A DNA stretch of 64,000 nucleotides from Nostoc sp. JL33 (GCF_017114985.1 NZ_JABXKP010000052.1:62001-126000), one strand, 5' to 3'. Shown: positions 1 to 8,643, counted from the first letter of the stretch. Numbers and translations: made by a program. The notes: a model not told the origin generated them from the sequence alone.

Positions 1-2
1 AG

Positions 3-575
3 AATGCGGGTGCGAATGCTGTGCTTGGAATTCAGACATCGATTATTCCCTTTGCTGCAATGCAAGAGATGGTGATGATCGGTACTGCTTCCTACCATCC
101 TGCTCTGACCTCTGGCTTTAGTCACAGTCCTATTACCAGCGATTTAACAAATCAAGAAATGTGGAACCTGATCAACTTGGGTTATATGCCCTTAAAGTTG
201 GTTTTAGGTGTTTCCGTATATTCTCTTGGTTTTGTTGGTGGAATTACATCAGCATTCAAGTCCTTTGTGCGTGGTGAAATTAATGAATTGACTACATTAA
301 TTTATGAAGCACGGGAACAAGCTATTGCCCACATTGCCACAGACGCTCGTAATAGTGGCGCTGACCAAGTAGTTGGGATTAAAACTTATGTTTATCAGTT
401 AGGTAGTGGGATTATCGAGTTTATGGCGATCGGCACTGCGATCAAAAAGCTGCCAGGAGTTAGCACCCACTCGACTAATTTAATACCCCAAGCAATTATT
501 TCAGATCGAGACACCTTTATAAACACCGCCGAAGGTACTACACTGACCAAATTAAATCAAACCTCAAAAACTTAA
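3..575 (+). CDS. YbjQ-like heavy-metal-binding-domain protein, 5' partial
   Basis: The frame is open to the left edge of the window, so the true start lies outside; the first possible internal start is a GTG at 21. The readable part (about 190 residues) resembles the YbjQ/DUF74 family of small proteins that assemble as oligomers and were named for a putative metal-binding fold. Supporting features are the segment EAREQAIAHIATDARNSGAD followed by a VVG-I-TYVYQLG strand and GIIEFMAIGTAIKK, typical of the family core. The exact role is unknown. A second frame (479-649) continues with protein-like sequence (YTDQIKSNLKNLSYAIGESL) past this stop, so a frameshift near 530 is possible but not shown. 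Confidence 0.6.
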   Translation, partial: NAGANAVLGIQTSIIPFAAMQEMVMIGTASYHPALTSGFSHSPITSDLTNQEMWNLINLGYMPLKLVLGVSVYSLGFVGGITSAFKSFVRGEINELTTLIYEAREQAIAHIATDARNSGADQVVGIKTYVYQLGSGIIEFMAIGTAIKKLPGVSTHSTNLIPQAIISDRDTFINTAEGTTLTKLNQTSKT

Positions 576-619
576 GTTATGCCATTGGTGAATCATTACT
601 TTCTCTCAACGGTGACACT

Positions 620-650
620 CCTACACCGATTGCAAGCAATACGGTGTAGG
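620..650 (+). terminator. Strong hairpin downstream of the YbjQ-like gene
   Basis: CCTACACCGATTGC is followed by a two-base loop and its complement GCAAT-(A)-CGGTGTAGG, giving a 14-bp stem with one bulged A. It lies about 45 bases after the stop of the upstream gene. No T-run follows, so it may be a factor-dependent terminator or an RNA-protecting structure rather than a classical intrinsic terminator. Confidence 0.45.
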
Positions 651-782
651 CTTCTAAGTTCTGTTATCGCATGATTCATACTTTGATTCAGCAACGCCCT
701 GATTCTAGTCTCTAGTTCCCAATACTTCTCTACGAGAGGCTGCGCCAACGACAACGCTCAGTACAAGTCCCCAATCCGTATT

Positions 783-2141
783 TTAGTGACGAGTGTAGGA
801 ACGCACAAAGTGAGTTTTGAGTGTCTGAGCGATCGCGGACATTACAACTGCTACTAGAGAAAGCGATATTGCTGCTATTTTGATTCTAGAATCATCTGCA
901 AGTATTGCTACAGCAGCTAGAGCGATCGCTACCCCTATAGAGCTTTGTTTGACCGTATTTGTAACTTGATAAGCTCGATTGCAAGAACTACAAAGAAGTG
1001 TATGTTGCGTGAATCGGTCTAATGTGATCAACTTTTGAGCAAACTCGCTACTACCGACATTTTTTGAAGTGGAATAACCTTGATAAAACGGCAAAGATGA
1101 CCCAAATTTATCTAGCCACTTGCGATACTCAACCACCAAAGTATCAGATGTTTTGAGCGGTAAATACACTTCTTTGAGATTTTGTCCCAAACGCTCAATT
1201 TGTGCCTTTTGTTCAACGACTAATTGCAAATCACCTTCCAAGATTTTGTTTCGGATCAAGATGTGATCTAACCAGCGAGGCATCAGCTTTATTTTTTTGG
1301 GAAAAAAGTTACCATAATTTCTCAGTAGAATCCGACATCTATCCTTACCGAGTGGAATTGAATACAGGACTGTGCCTCCAAACTTACTTTGCTGTTCATT
1401 ACCAAATCCTTTGTAGAGAATCAAATTAGGAGCAATGAAATCTAATGAAATCCAAGGCCGATTGGGTGTCCGTGTTCCTCGCCACCTTCCCTTAATTCCC
1501 TGAATGTTGCTGTCAATGACTTCTATTTCCAGCGCTTGGGCATCTTTTCGACTTCCCAACAGGCCATCATGGCTGATTGGAACGTGAGCCGGATCAATAA
1601 CGTTTTCAATAAAATAACTTTGGTCGTAAGGTAGGTCACGTACATAATCTAAGCTGAACGATTCCGGCTTTTCCCAATCTGGTAGAGATGGAATTAGCTC
1701 ATCAATAGCCGTTTCGGCTTCCCCTGCCCACATCCAAATGATACCTTGAAGTTCCAAGACTTTAAAGGATGACACGCAAGCATTTACCGGAATTTTGGCA
1801 TCGCTGGGTAATTGAGGAATATGCAGACATTCACCATCACTGCCAAACTGCCAACCGTGGTATAAACACTCTATTTTGCCGTCAATAATTTGTCCATCAG
1901 AAAGTCTAGCTGCACGGTGAGGACAACGATCTGTTAAACAGATAAACTCTCCATTTTGGTCTTTGAACAAAACCAAGGGTTCATCGTACAAGGAAAAGCT
2001 ATAAGGGCGGTTAGCAGGCAAGTCTTGCACGAACGCGACGGGATACCAGGATTGTCTCCAGTTAAATTCTTGCTTCTCCTCTGGTGTCTCTAAGGTAGAA
2101 GTTGGTGTTGTCGCCTGTAGTGTTTTTATTTCTAATGACAT
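783..2141 (-). CDS. Rieske non-haem iron oxygenase, pheophorbide a oxygenase/Tic55-like
   Basis: A 452-residue protein with an N-terminal Rieske [2Fe-2S] domain: Cys73-Pro-His75 and Cys92-Leu-Tyr-His95 are the cluster ligands. A mononuclear iron site follows, with Asn180, Asp183, His186 and His191 in NVIDPAHVPISH. The C-terminal part has a Cys384-Ser-Ser-Cys387 motif and then two hydrophobic stretches, probably a membrane hairpin. This layout (Rieske, iron site, CxxC, C-terminal membrane anchor) is that of the plant and cyanobacterial PaO/Tic55/CAO group, which oxidise chlorophyll-derived or related substrates using ferredoxin electrons. The substrate cannot be told from sequence. The upstream region carries a long 20-bp tandem array (2261-2460) which may affect its expression. 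Confidence 0.85.
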   Translation of the reverse strand: MSLEIKTLQATTPTSTLETPEEKQEFNWRQSWYPVAFVQDLPANRPYSFSLYDEPLVLFKDQNGEFICLTDRCPHRAARLSDGQIIDGKIECLYHGWQFGSDGECLHIPQLPSDAKIPVNACVSSFKVLELQGIIWMWAGEAETAIDELIPSLPDWEKPESFSLDYVRDLPYDQSYFIENVIDPAHVPISHDGLLGSRKDAQALEIEVIDSNIQGIKGRWRGTRTPNRPWISLDFIAPNLILYKGFGNEQQSKFGGTVLYSIPLGKDRCRILLRNYGNFFPKKIKLMPRWLDHILIRNKILEGDLQLVVEQKAQIERLGQNLKEVYLPLKTSDTLVVEYRKWLDKFGSSLPFYQGYSTSKNVGSSEFAQKLITLDRFTQHTLLCSSCNRAYQVTNTVKQSSIGVAIALAAVAILADDSRIKIAAISLSLVAVVMSAIAQTLKTHFVRSYTRH

Positions 2142-2260
2142 AGTTTTCTCCAGGTTTCTATGATTTTATAGCTTTGGATTAGCAAATGCTTAGTCCCAGA
2201 GATATAAGACTCCTGAGAAATAGTTGTCACCTTAAAATTAGAAGCGATCGCTACTAAACT

Positions 2261-2460
2261 GACGATTTCTCCCAAAACTTACAATTTCTTGCCGTTAAAA
2301 TGACGATTTTTCCATTAAACTCACAATTTTTACCTTAAAATCACGATTTTTTCCTTAAAGTCGTGATTTTTTCCTTAAAGTCGTGATTTTTTCCTTAAAG
2401 TCGTGATTTTTTTCTTAAAGTCGTGATTTTTTCCTTAAAGTCGTGATTTTTTTCTTAAAG
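2261..2460. repeat. 20-bp tandem array, about 10 units, upstream of the Rieske gene
   Basis: Six nearly identical 20-bp units (consensus TCGTGATTTTTTCCTTAAAG) run in perfect register from 2341 to 2460. About four more diverged units (for example TGACGATTTTTCCATTAAAC at 2301-2320) extend to about 2261. Units differ mainly by TTCC/TTTC and GTG/ACG changes. The period is close to two helical turns, so each unit presents the same DNA face. The array fills most of the 401-bp gap between the Rieske gene start and the end of the Lin0512-like gene and is non-coding. Confidence 0.9.
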
Positions 2461-2542
2461 TCACCCTATTCTGCAAGACTTGGAAGATAAAAAATATACT
2501 TAAAAAGTAGCTGAAAGTTGAAGTTTGCACTAGTGACCTCAG

Positions 2543-2908
2543 CTAGTCATTTTCGATCAGAACTGTAACAGCAGCGATCGCAATCAACATTTCGTCATTT
2601 TTATCGTTGAGTTCGGGAATAGCCCGCCCTTGAACTATCATCCCCCCAGATTCTACGGTGAGGGTTTTCTGACCAAATGGTAGTACAGCTAGTACCTCTT
2701 CTTCCCTAACTTGTTCTGGGTATGGTACTGCTACCTGAACTTCTATAATCATTTCATTCGGATGACTCAAGCCAGCAACTTCCCAAACACCAGGTAAAGC
2801 ATTGTGAGCGATCGCATTGCGTACCGCCCTAGATGCTGCTACTGTAGGTTCTTGTCCATGCTGATCTATTCCCATCCCCATTTCGATAATCAACCGTTTA
2901 CGCGCCAT
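2543..2908 (-). CDS. Lin0512-family conserved protein
   Basis: A 121-residue protein of the Lin0512 family, conserved in cyanobacteria and Firmicutes and of unknown function. Typical residues are the start MARKRLIIEMGMGIDQHG, the segment EPTVAASRAVRNAIAHNALPG and the C-terminal run DEMLIAIAAVTVLIE. I chose the ATG at 2908 rather than an earlier in-frame ATG at 2932 because GGAG lies seven to eight bases upstream of it and family members begin at this point. It lies 116 bases after the cyclic-nucleotide-binding gene on the same strand, so the two may be co-transcribed. Confidence 0.75.
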   Translation of the reverse strand: MARKRLIIEMGMGIDQHGQEPTVAASRAVRNAIAHNALPGVWEVAGLSHPNEMIIEVQVAVPYPEQVREEEVLAVLPFGQKTLTVESGGMIVQGRAIPELNDKNDEMLIAIAAVTVLIEND

Positions 2909-3024
2909 TACTATCTCCGGTAAATCTTGCATCTTTCACCAAAAAAGGCAGAAGTTAGAGAAGCCACTTGTGAGAAAACTGTGCTACCTATTGCACCCTC
3001 CTGCCCTCTATCTTCTGAGGTGCT

Positions 3025-3393
3025 TTAAACTATATGCTGCAAGCGATTCAGACGCTCTGAGTAACTTTTCATCACCTGTAGAGCAAACATGGGTGTTTCC
3101 TGAACGGCAAAGAGGAACCCTTCCTCATCAAGGAAACCTAGCTTGCTATCCACCTTGGCAATAGCTGTGTAAGTTCTATTTTTTACTCCTACAAGTACCC
3201 CTGCACCAAAAACTTCGCCCGTTTTAATGGTTTCTACAATCTTGCCATTGACTAATATATCCACCTCTCCTTCGAGAATGCCATATATTTCATCACCAGA
3301 CTGTCCTTCTTCAAAGATGACTTGGCCTGCTGAAAATACTTTAGGGTCGGGTTGTTTTTGAAAGATACTGACTGTTAACACAGGACTTAGCAT
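3025..3393 (-). CDS. Stand-alone cyclic nucleotide-binding (CNMP) domain protein
   Basis: A 122-residue single-domain protein with the beta-barrel pattern of Crp-type cNMP-binding domains: VFSAGQVIFEEGQSGDEIYGILEGEVDI, then GEVFGAGVLVG and a closing FLDEEGFLFAVQETP helix. It lacks the C-terminal helix-turn-helix of CRP/NtcA and has no kinase or channel partner domain, so it probably acts by protein-protein contact. The phosphate-binding cassette does not show the full R-S/T-A-A signature of cAMP binders (here NRTYTAIAK), so ligand binding is uncertain. It precedes the Lin0512-like gene on the same strand. Confidence 0.8.
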   Translation of the reverse strand: MLSPVLTVSIFQKQPDPKVFSAGQVIFEEGQSGDEIYGILEGEVDILVNGKIVETIKTGEVFGAGVLVGVKNRTYTAIAKVDSKLGFLDEEGFLFAVQETPMFALQVMKSYSERLNRLQHIV

Positions 3394-3545
3394 TAGAGCA
3401 ACCCCAAAATTATTTGTTTTTAAACGAAACTTTTTGATAGCTTTAGGCGAACCCAGAAAAGTATACTACTTTCTGTTGATTAACTTTCAACCACCGTAAA
3501 ATTCCTGATTAGTCCCCTAATCGCCAATAAAGAAACCTCTAAGAA

Positions 3546-3670
3546 GGTTTTACGTAGTAAAACCGTCCCTCTCCGAGTCGGAGAGGGAGAGACTTGAGTA
3601 AAAATTCAGTTTTTTGCTCCCCTCTCCGCTTGCCTAACGGCAGGCTGACGCCAATGGAGAGGGGTTGGGG
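3546..3670. repeat. Cluster of small intergenic hairpins
   Basis: This part of the 887-bp gap before ileS holds adjacent palindromes. GGTTTTAC-GTA-GTAAAACC is at 3546-3564. A CCCTCTCC/GGAGAGGG hairpin is at 3567-3587. A longer CCCCTCTCC...GGAGAGGGG pair spans about 3620-3665. The CTCTCC/GGAGAG type recurs at 7205-7228, 45352-45374 and 50511-50533. These are common cyanobacterial intergenic repeats; no gene is seen here. Confidence 0.7.
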
Positions 3671-3796
3671 CACAGGTCAAATAATACTTATCAAACTCAC
3701 GTTCCGTTAGCAGATTTTGGTTTTCCTGGCATCTTCTATAATTTCCTCGTTCCCATGCGGAGCATGGGAATGGATTCATTGAGGCTCTGACTCAAT

Positions 3797-3902
3797 ATAA
3801 GCTGTTGCACTTTAGTTTGCATATCTAAATTTAATAAAAGTCTTGTGGGGTGGGCATCTTGCCCGCCCTAATGGGAGCAAGGTTATTTGTGGAACAGCTT
3901 AT
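3797..3902. mobile_element. Nested 106-bp MITE-like insertion with 10-bp terminal inverted repeats
   Basis: ATAAGCTGTT (3797-3806) and AACAGCTTAT (3893-3902) are perfect inverted termini. The unit sits inside the larger palindromic element, at a point where the compact copy at 34.0 kb is uninterrupted. Its interior includes CTTGTGGGGTGGGCATCTTG followed by CCCGCC, a module also found inside a different MITE-like element at 54911-55034. Confidence 0.55.
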
Positions 3903-3909
3903 TACTAGA

Positions 3910-4117
3910 GGCAGAGCCTAGTCTGTAAACTCTGTGCCTGTTTAGAGGGTGAAAATTCATGCAACATATATGTCGTCATTGCGAGCGGAGCGAAGCAATC
4001 GCCTGGGATTGCTTCGCTCCGCTCGCAATGACTAGAGGGAGACTTTGCAAGGATACAGAAACAGCATGAACCAAAAATGGGAAAATTTCATCAAAGTCAA
4101 CAGCCTAGGCAGAGCCT
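3910..4117. mobile_element. Second nested insertion with 10-bp direct repeats and a long hairpin
   Basis: GGCAGAGCCT occurs at 3910-3919 and again at 4108-4117, flanking about 188 bp that are absent from the compact copy at 34.0 kb. This is consistent with a 10-bp target duplication. The insert contains a near-perfect palindrome at 3975-4032 with 25-bp arms (GTCATTGCGAGCGGAGCGAA and complement). That palindrome would form a very stable cruciform or RNA hairpin. Confidence 0.5.
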
Positions 4118-4280
4118 CTAATCAGCCATTCCCATGCAGAGCATGGGAACGAGGGAAGTTCAAGGCAGGGAGAGGTTTATTCAACTCACGTTGTCAAAGT
4201 GAATAAAATAGCAAATTTTGGTTTTGATGTCATCTTCTATAATTAATAAAACCTGCACACCTAATTCTAGGCATGAGACT

Positions 4281-7163
4281 GTGACCGAATCAGGAAGTTA
4301 CAAAGATACTGTAAACCTACCCAAGACTAAGTTTGAGATGCGGGCAAACGCCATCAAGCGTGAGCCTGAAATCCAAAAATTCTGGGAAGAAAATAAAATT
4401 TACGATCGCCTCTCCGAAAATAACCCTGGCGAATTATTTATACTGCACGATGGGCCTCCCTACGCTAATGGCTCACTCCATATTGGTCATGCCTTAAATA
4501 AAATTCTCAAAGATATTATTAATCGCTACCAACTGCTACAAGGGCGTAAAGTTCGCTACGTTCCTGGTTGGGATTGTCACGGTTTACCAATTGAGTTAAA
4601 AGTTTTGCAGAACATGAAGTCAGCAGAACGGCAAAACTTAACATCTTTACAACTGCGGCAGAAAGCGAAAGAATTTGCCTTAGCTACGGTAAACGACCAG
4701 CGCCAAAATTTTCAACGCTACGGTATTTGGGGTGATTGGAACCACCCTTATCTAACTATGAAGCCGGCTTATGAAGCGGCTCAAATTGGCGTGTTTGGTC
4801 AGATGTTCTTGAAAGGCTACATCTATCGCGGTTTAAAGCCGGTTCACTGGAGTCCGAGTTCTAAAACTGCTTTGGCTGAAGCTGAGTTGGAATATCCAGA
4901 AGGTCACGTTTCCCGCAGTATCTATGCAGCTTTTCCCATCATCGGTTTGCCGTCAGCTGTAAAACCACTGTTGGCGGAATATCAGTCAGATTTAGGTGTG
5001 GCTATCTGGACAACCACACCTTGGACAATTCCGGCAAATTTGGCTGTAGCGGTGAATGCAGATTTGAATTATGCAGTAGTGGAAGTTTCTCGCCCAGAAG
5101 GGGAGGCGCAGAGTAATTTCAAATACCTAATCGTTGCTGCTGATTTGGTAGAACGTTTATCTTCAACCTTGGGAGTTAAGTTAACTCTCAAAGCCACGTT
5201 TAAGGGGAATGATTTAGAACATATTACTTACCGTCATCCTCTATTTGACCGGGAAAGCCCGATTGTTGTGGGCGGTGATTACATTACTACTGAATCGGGT
5301 ACTGGCTTGGTACACACAGCCCCCGGTCATGGTCAAGAAGATTACATTGTTGGTCAGCGCTACGGTTTACCCATTCTTGCACCAGTGGATGACGATGGCA
5401 ATTTTACCGAAGAAGCCGGACAATTTGCTGGGTTGAATGTGCTGGGTGATGGGAATCAGGCGGTGATTGATGCACTGGCTGCGGCTGGTTCCTTGCTGAA
5501 GGAAGAACCATACCCCCACAAGTATCCTTATGATTGGCGGACGAAGAAGCCGACGATTTTCCGTGCGACTGAACAATGGTTTGCTTCCGTGGAAGGATTT
5601 AGAGAAGAAGCACTAAAGGCGATCGCAACGGTAAAATGGATTCCAGCCCAAGGTGAAAATCGCATCACGCCAATGGTGGCGGAACGTTCCGATTGGTGTA
5701 TCTCCCGTCAACGTGCTTGGGGTGTACCCATTCCCGTTTTCTACGATGAAGCTACGGGAGAACCACTGCTGAATGAGGAAATTATCAACCACGTCCAAGG
5801 AATTATCGCAGAAAAAGGTTCTGATGCTTGGTGGGAACTCTCGGTAACTGAGTTATTACCCGAATCCTATCGCCAAAATGGCAAGTCTTACCGCAAAGGT
5901 ACAGACACAATGGATGTATGGTTTGATTCTGGCTCATCTTGGGCGGCTGTCGTCCAACAGCGTCCAGAGTTACGCTACCCTGCTGATATCTATTTGGAAG
6001 GTTCCGACCAACATCGCGGTTGGTTCCAGTCAAGTTTGCTCACCAGTGTAGCAGTGAATGACATTGCACCTTACAAAACTGTGCTAACTCACGGCTTCGC
6101 TTTGGATGAACAAGGGCGGAAGATGAGTAAGTCAGAAGGAAATGTGGTTGACCCCAATACAATCATTGAAGGCGGGAAAAATCAAAAAGTAGAACCGCCC
6201 TACGGTGCAGATGTATTGAGGTTGTGGGTATCATCGGTAGACTACTCCGGCGATGTCCGCATTGGCAAAAACATCATCAAGCAGATGAACGATGTCAGAG
6301 GCAAAATTCGCAATACGGCGCGGTTTTTGTTGGGTAGCTTGGATGATTTTGACCCGGAAAAAGATACAGTCCCCTTCGAGGAATTGCCAGAACTTGACCG
6401 TTATATGCTGCACCGCATCACCGAGGTGTTTGAGGAAGTAACCGTTGCCTTTGAGAGTTTTCAATTCTTCCGCTTTTTCCAAACAGTGCAGAATTTCTGC
6501 GTGGTGGATTTATCCAATTTTTATTTAGATGTTGCCAAAGATAGGCTGTACATCAGTGCAACCGATGCTTTCCGCCGTCGCAGTTGTCAAACAGTGCTGA
6601 AGATAGCAATAGATAATTTAGCACGAGCGATCGCTCCAGTATTATGCCACACCGCAGAGGATATTTGGCAATATCTCCCCTACAAAACACCTTACAAATC
6701 AGTATTTGAAGCTGGTTGGGTGCAAGTAGACCAAAAATGGCGTAATCCAGAGTTAGCGGAATTTTGGTCAGCGCTGCGACAACTCCGCACCGATGTTAAT
6801 AAGGTGTTGGAACAAGCCAGGATAGAAAAACTCATTGGTTCTTCCCTAGAAGCAAAAGCTTTGATTCATATACCTGATAAACAATTAGGCGATGCTATCA
6901 AAGCCTTTAACCCTCTTAACGGTAACGGGATTGACGAACTGCGGTATTTATTGCTGACTTCCCAAGTGGAATTATTAGATTCTGCTCAAGGGTTGCAAGG
7001 ATTAGAATATACAGCGCAGACGCAAGACTGGGGAATTGGGGTAGTAAACGCAGATGGGGAAAAATGCGAGCGCTGTTGGAACTACTCTACTCATGTGGGA
7101 GAATCAGCAGAACATCCGCTAATTTGCGAACGATGTGTTGCAGCCTTAGCAGGGAAATTCTAA
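4281..7163 (+). CDS. ileS: Isoleucyl-tRNA synthetase
   Basis: Charges tRNA-Ile with isoleucine in the cytoplasm. About 960 residues from the chosen GTG start. The class I signature HIGH is at residues 67-70 (GSLHIGHALNKI), the CP1 editing domain follows, KMSKS is near residues 614-618 (GRKMSKSEGNVVDP), and a C-terminal zinc-binding CERCWNYSTHVG...CERC motif closes the protein. The frame is open to an ATG at 4218, but the residues before 4281 (LMSSSIINKTCTPNSRHE) are not part of the family. They are encoded by DNA that is partly duplicated at 3691-3743, so I take the GTG at 4281 (VTESGSYKDTVNLPKTKF) as the start. No T-box is visible. Confidence 0.97.
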   Translation: MTESGSYKDTVNLPKTKFEMRANAIKREPEIQKFWEENKIYDRLSENNPGELFILHDGPPYANGSLHIGHALNKILKDIINRYQLLQGRKVRYVPGWDCHGLPIELKVLQNMKSAERQNLTSLQLRQKAKEFALATVNDQRQNFQRYGIWGDWNHPYLTMKPAYEAAQIGVFGQMFLKGYIYRGLKPVHWSPSSKTALAEAELEYPEGHVSRSIYAAFPIIGLPSAVKPLLAEYQSDLGVAIWTTTPWTIPANLAVAVNADLNYAVVEVSRPEGEAQSNFKYLIVAADLVERLSSTLGVKLTLKATFKGNDLEHITYRHPLFDRESPIVVGGDYITTESGTGLVHTAPGHGQEDYIVGQRYGLPILAPVDDDGNFTEEAGQFAGLNVLGDGNQAVIDALAAAGSLLKEEPYPHKYPYDWRTKKPTIFRATEQWFASVEGFREEALKAIATVKWIPAQGENRITPMVAERSDWCISRQRAWGVPIPVFYDEATGEPLLNEEIINHVQGIIAEKGSDAWWELSVTELLPESYRQNGKSYRKGTDTMDVWFDSGSSWAAVVQQRPELRYPADIYLEGSDQHRGWFQSSLLTSVAVNDIAPYKTVLTHGFALDEQGRKMSKSEGNVVDPNTIIEGGKNQKVEPPYGADVLRLWVSSVDYSGDVRIGKNIIKQMNDVRGKIRNTARFLLGSLDDFDPEKDTVPFEELPELDRYMLHRITEVFEEVTVAFESFQFFRFFQTVQNFCVVDLSNFYLDVAKDRLYISATDAFRRRSCQTVLKIAIDNLARAIAPVLCHTAEDIWQYLPYKTPYKSVFEAGWVQVDQKWRNPELAEFWSALRQLRTDVNKVLEQARIEKLIGSSLEAKALIHIPDKQLGDAIKAFNPLNGNGIDELRYLLLTSQVELLDSAQGLQGLEYTAQTQDWGIGVVNADGEKCERCWNYSTHVGESAEHPLICERCVAALAGKF

Positions 7164-7185
7164 AAGCAAAAATTCCAGAAACCTC

Positions 7186-7233
7186 ACCCTGTCCTGACGG
7201 ACATCCCTCTCCGAACTCACGGAGAGGGACAGG
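7186..7233 (+). terminator. Hairpin after ileS (CTCTCC-type repeat)
   Basis: CCCTCTCCG (7205-7213) pairs with CGGAGAGGG (7220-7228). An outer CCTGTCC/GGACAGG pair extends it. It lies 40 bases after the ileS stop and has the same form as the hairpin at 50511-50533, so it probably ends ileS transcripts. The rest of the gap up to 7474 is AT-rich and shows no gene. Confidence 0.5.
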
Positions 7234-7474
7234 TTATGCTACGCAAAACCTTTCTTAAGGTTTTCGAGATCCCGTGAAAAGCTAGATGAAAATTAATCTA
7301 CTTGTGATCAAAAATCTTCGGTATTTTTACGGAAGTTTACTAGGTATTTTAAGGGGATTATTTCCCAATAAAGCAGCAATCAGGTGTTTTATTAAGAAAA
7401 TATAAAGGTATTGAATAATACGTAAAATTTAGAATAAAAATTCATTAAATCACATTTTAAGGGATACAGAAATA

Positions 7475-8629
7475 ATGTCCTCAAATAGAGTTGGTAAAGA
7501 GTTGGCAGATTTTTTGCTGCAAATAGAAGAGCGATCGCAGTTTCATGCAGGCTATCCATATAATTTAAGTTGTGATTACAGTGCGATCGGAAAATTTTTC
7601 AATTTTCTATTAAATAATGCTGGAGATCCATATGTTGAGCCAGATTTTGGTCTCCATTCTCGGAAGTTTGAGCAAGAAGTATTATCTTTTTTTGCTCAAC
7701 TCTATAAGATTCCAGAAAATCAGTTTTGGGGTTATGTTACTGCTGGCGGAACGGAAGGTAATTTATATGGAATGTTCTTAGCAAGAGAAATCTACCCTAA
7801 TGGGATTCTTTACTCATCACAAGACTCTCATTATTCAATTGCCAAAGCAGCGAAATTATTCCGCATCCAACATAATGTTGTTAATTCGCAAATTAATGGA
7901 GAGATAAATTATGAACATTTTGAACAACTAATTAGCGAAAATCGGAGTTATCCAGCGATCATAAATTTAAATATTGGCACTACTGTCAAAGGTGCGATTG
8001 ATAACTTAGACCAAGTTCTAGAAATTTTAGAGCGCAATCAGATTAAAGATTACTACATTCATTGTGATGCCGCGCTTTCAGGATTAATATTACCCTTTCT
8101 AGATGGCGCTCCACAAGTTAACTTTGAAAAACCCATAGATAGTATAGCTATATCAGCTAAATTCATTGGTTCTCCATTACCTTGCGGTGTAGTTTTAACT
8201 AAGAAGAAATGGGTAGAAAAAATTGAAACAGCAATTGAATATATTGGTTCAAAAGATACAACTATTTTGGGTTCTAGAAACGGTCATACCCCTCTGATTC
8301 TCTGGTATGCACTGCAAACAAGAGGTGATGATGGATTAGCTACAGAAGCAAAGACCTGTATTCATAATGCCCAATATCTTTTCCAACAACTTAAAATCAG
8401 AGAATATCCATGTATGCTCAATAATTTTTCCAATATCGTAGTGTTCCAAAAACCTTCTCAAAGGTTAATTAAAAAGTGGCAATTAGCAATTTTTGAAAAT
8501 TGGGCACATATTATAGTCATGCAGAATATTGATCGGGAGAAAATCAATACTTTTCTGAATGAGCTTTTGTTAGAAGAAGGGTTACTTAATAATGCAGAGG
8601 ATTTCCAGCTACAGCCAGTACTACGCTAA
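7475..8629 (+). CDS. PLP-dependent histidine decarboxylase-like protein lacking the motif histidine
   Basis: A 384-residue group II PLP decarboxylase, close in layout and length to bacterial histidine decarboxylases (histidine to histamine). Visible family features are YVTAGGTEGNLYG (residues 88-100), His119 in SQDSHYS which stacks on PLP, Asp198 in HCDAALSG, and IGSKDTTILGSRNGHTPL. The PLP-lysine motif, normally S-(G/A)-H-K-F-I-G-(S/C)-P, reads ISAKFIGSP here. Lys229 is present but the His immediately before it is absent, as if one codon (8156-8161 region) were deleted in frame. Activity is therefore uncertain. The gene is AT-rich, stands alone on its strand, and converges with a permease/c-di-GMP protein. 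A related amino acid decarboxylase role cannot be excluded. Confidence 0.8.
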   Translation: MSSNRVGKELADFLLQIEERSQFHAGYPYNLSCDYSAIGKFFNFLLNNAGDPYVEPDFGLHSRKFEQEVLSFFAQLYKIPENQFWGYVTAGGTEGNLYGMFLAREIYPNGILYSSQDSHYSIAKAAKLFRIQHNVVNSQINGEINYEHFEQLISENRSYPAIINLNIGTTVKGAIDNLDQVLEILERNQIKDYYIHCDAALSGLILPFLDGAPQVNFEKPIDSIAISAKFIGSPLPCGVVLTKKKWVEKIETAIEYIGSKDTTILGSRNGHTPLILWYALQTRGDDGLATEAKTCIHNAQYLFQQLKIREYPCMLNNFSNIVVFQKPSQRLIKKWQLAIFENWAHIIVMQNIDREKINTFLNELLLEEGLLNNAEDFQLQPVLR

Positions 8630-8643
8630 GATACAGCAGATTG

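Larger units (their letters stand above)
3745..4154. mobile_element. Palindrome-ended small element, interrupted by two further insertions
   Basis: The left part (3745-3798: CCTCGTTCCCATGC..., then GAGGCTCTGACTCAATAT) and the right part (4108-4154: GGCAGAGCCTCTAATCAGCC, then a palindrome and GAACGAGG) together match the reverse complement of the compact 109-bp element at 34030-34138. Both ends carry the 21-bp palindrome TTCCCATGC-nnn-GCATGGGAA (3750-3770 and 4129-4149). Between them lie a 106-bp insertion (3797-3902) and a roughly 190-bp insertion (3920-4107). Partly duplicated host sequence flanks the unit: 3691-3743 resembles 4181-4244, sharing CTCACGTT, ATTTTGGTTTT and CATCTTCTATAATT. Confidence 0.7.

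Noticed and set aside
2341..2460. 20-bp array considered as a CRISPR array
   Set aside because: Units are contiguous with no spacers, and there are no cas genes.
4218..4280. ATG at 4218 as the ileS start
   Set aside because: The extra 21 residues are not family-like and are encoded by sequence partly duplicated at 3691-3743.
4190..4280. T-box or uORF control of ileS
   Set aside because: No T-box sequence or specifier structure is visible, and T-boxes are not expected in cyanobacteria.
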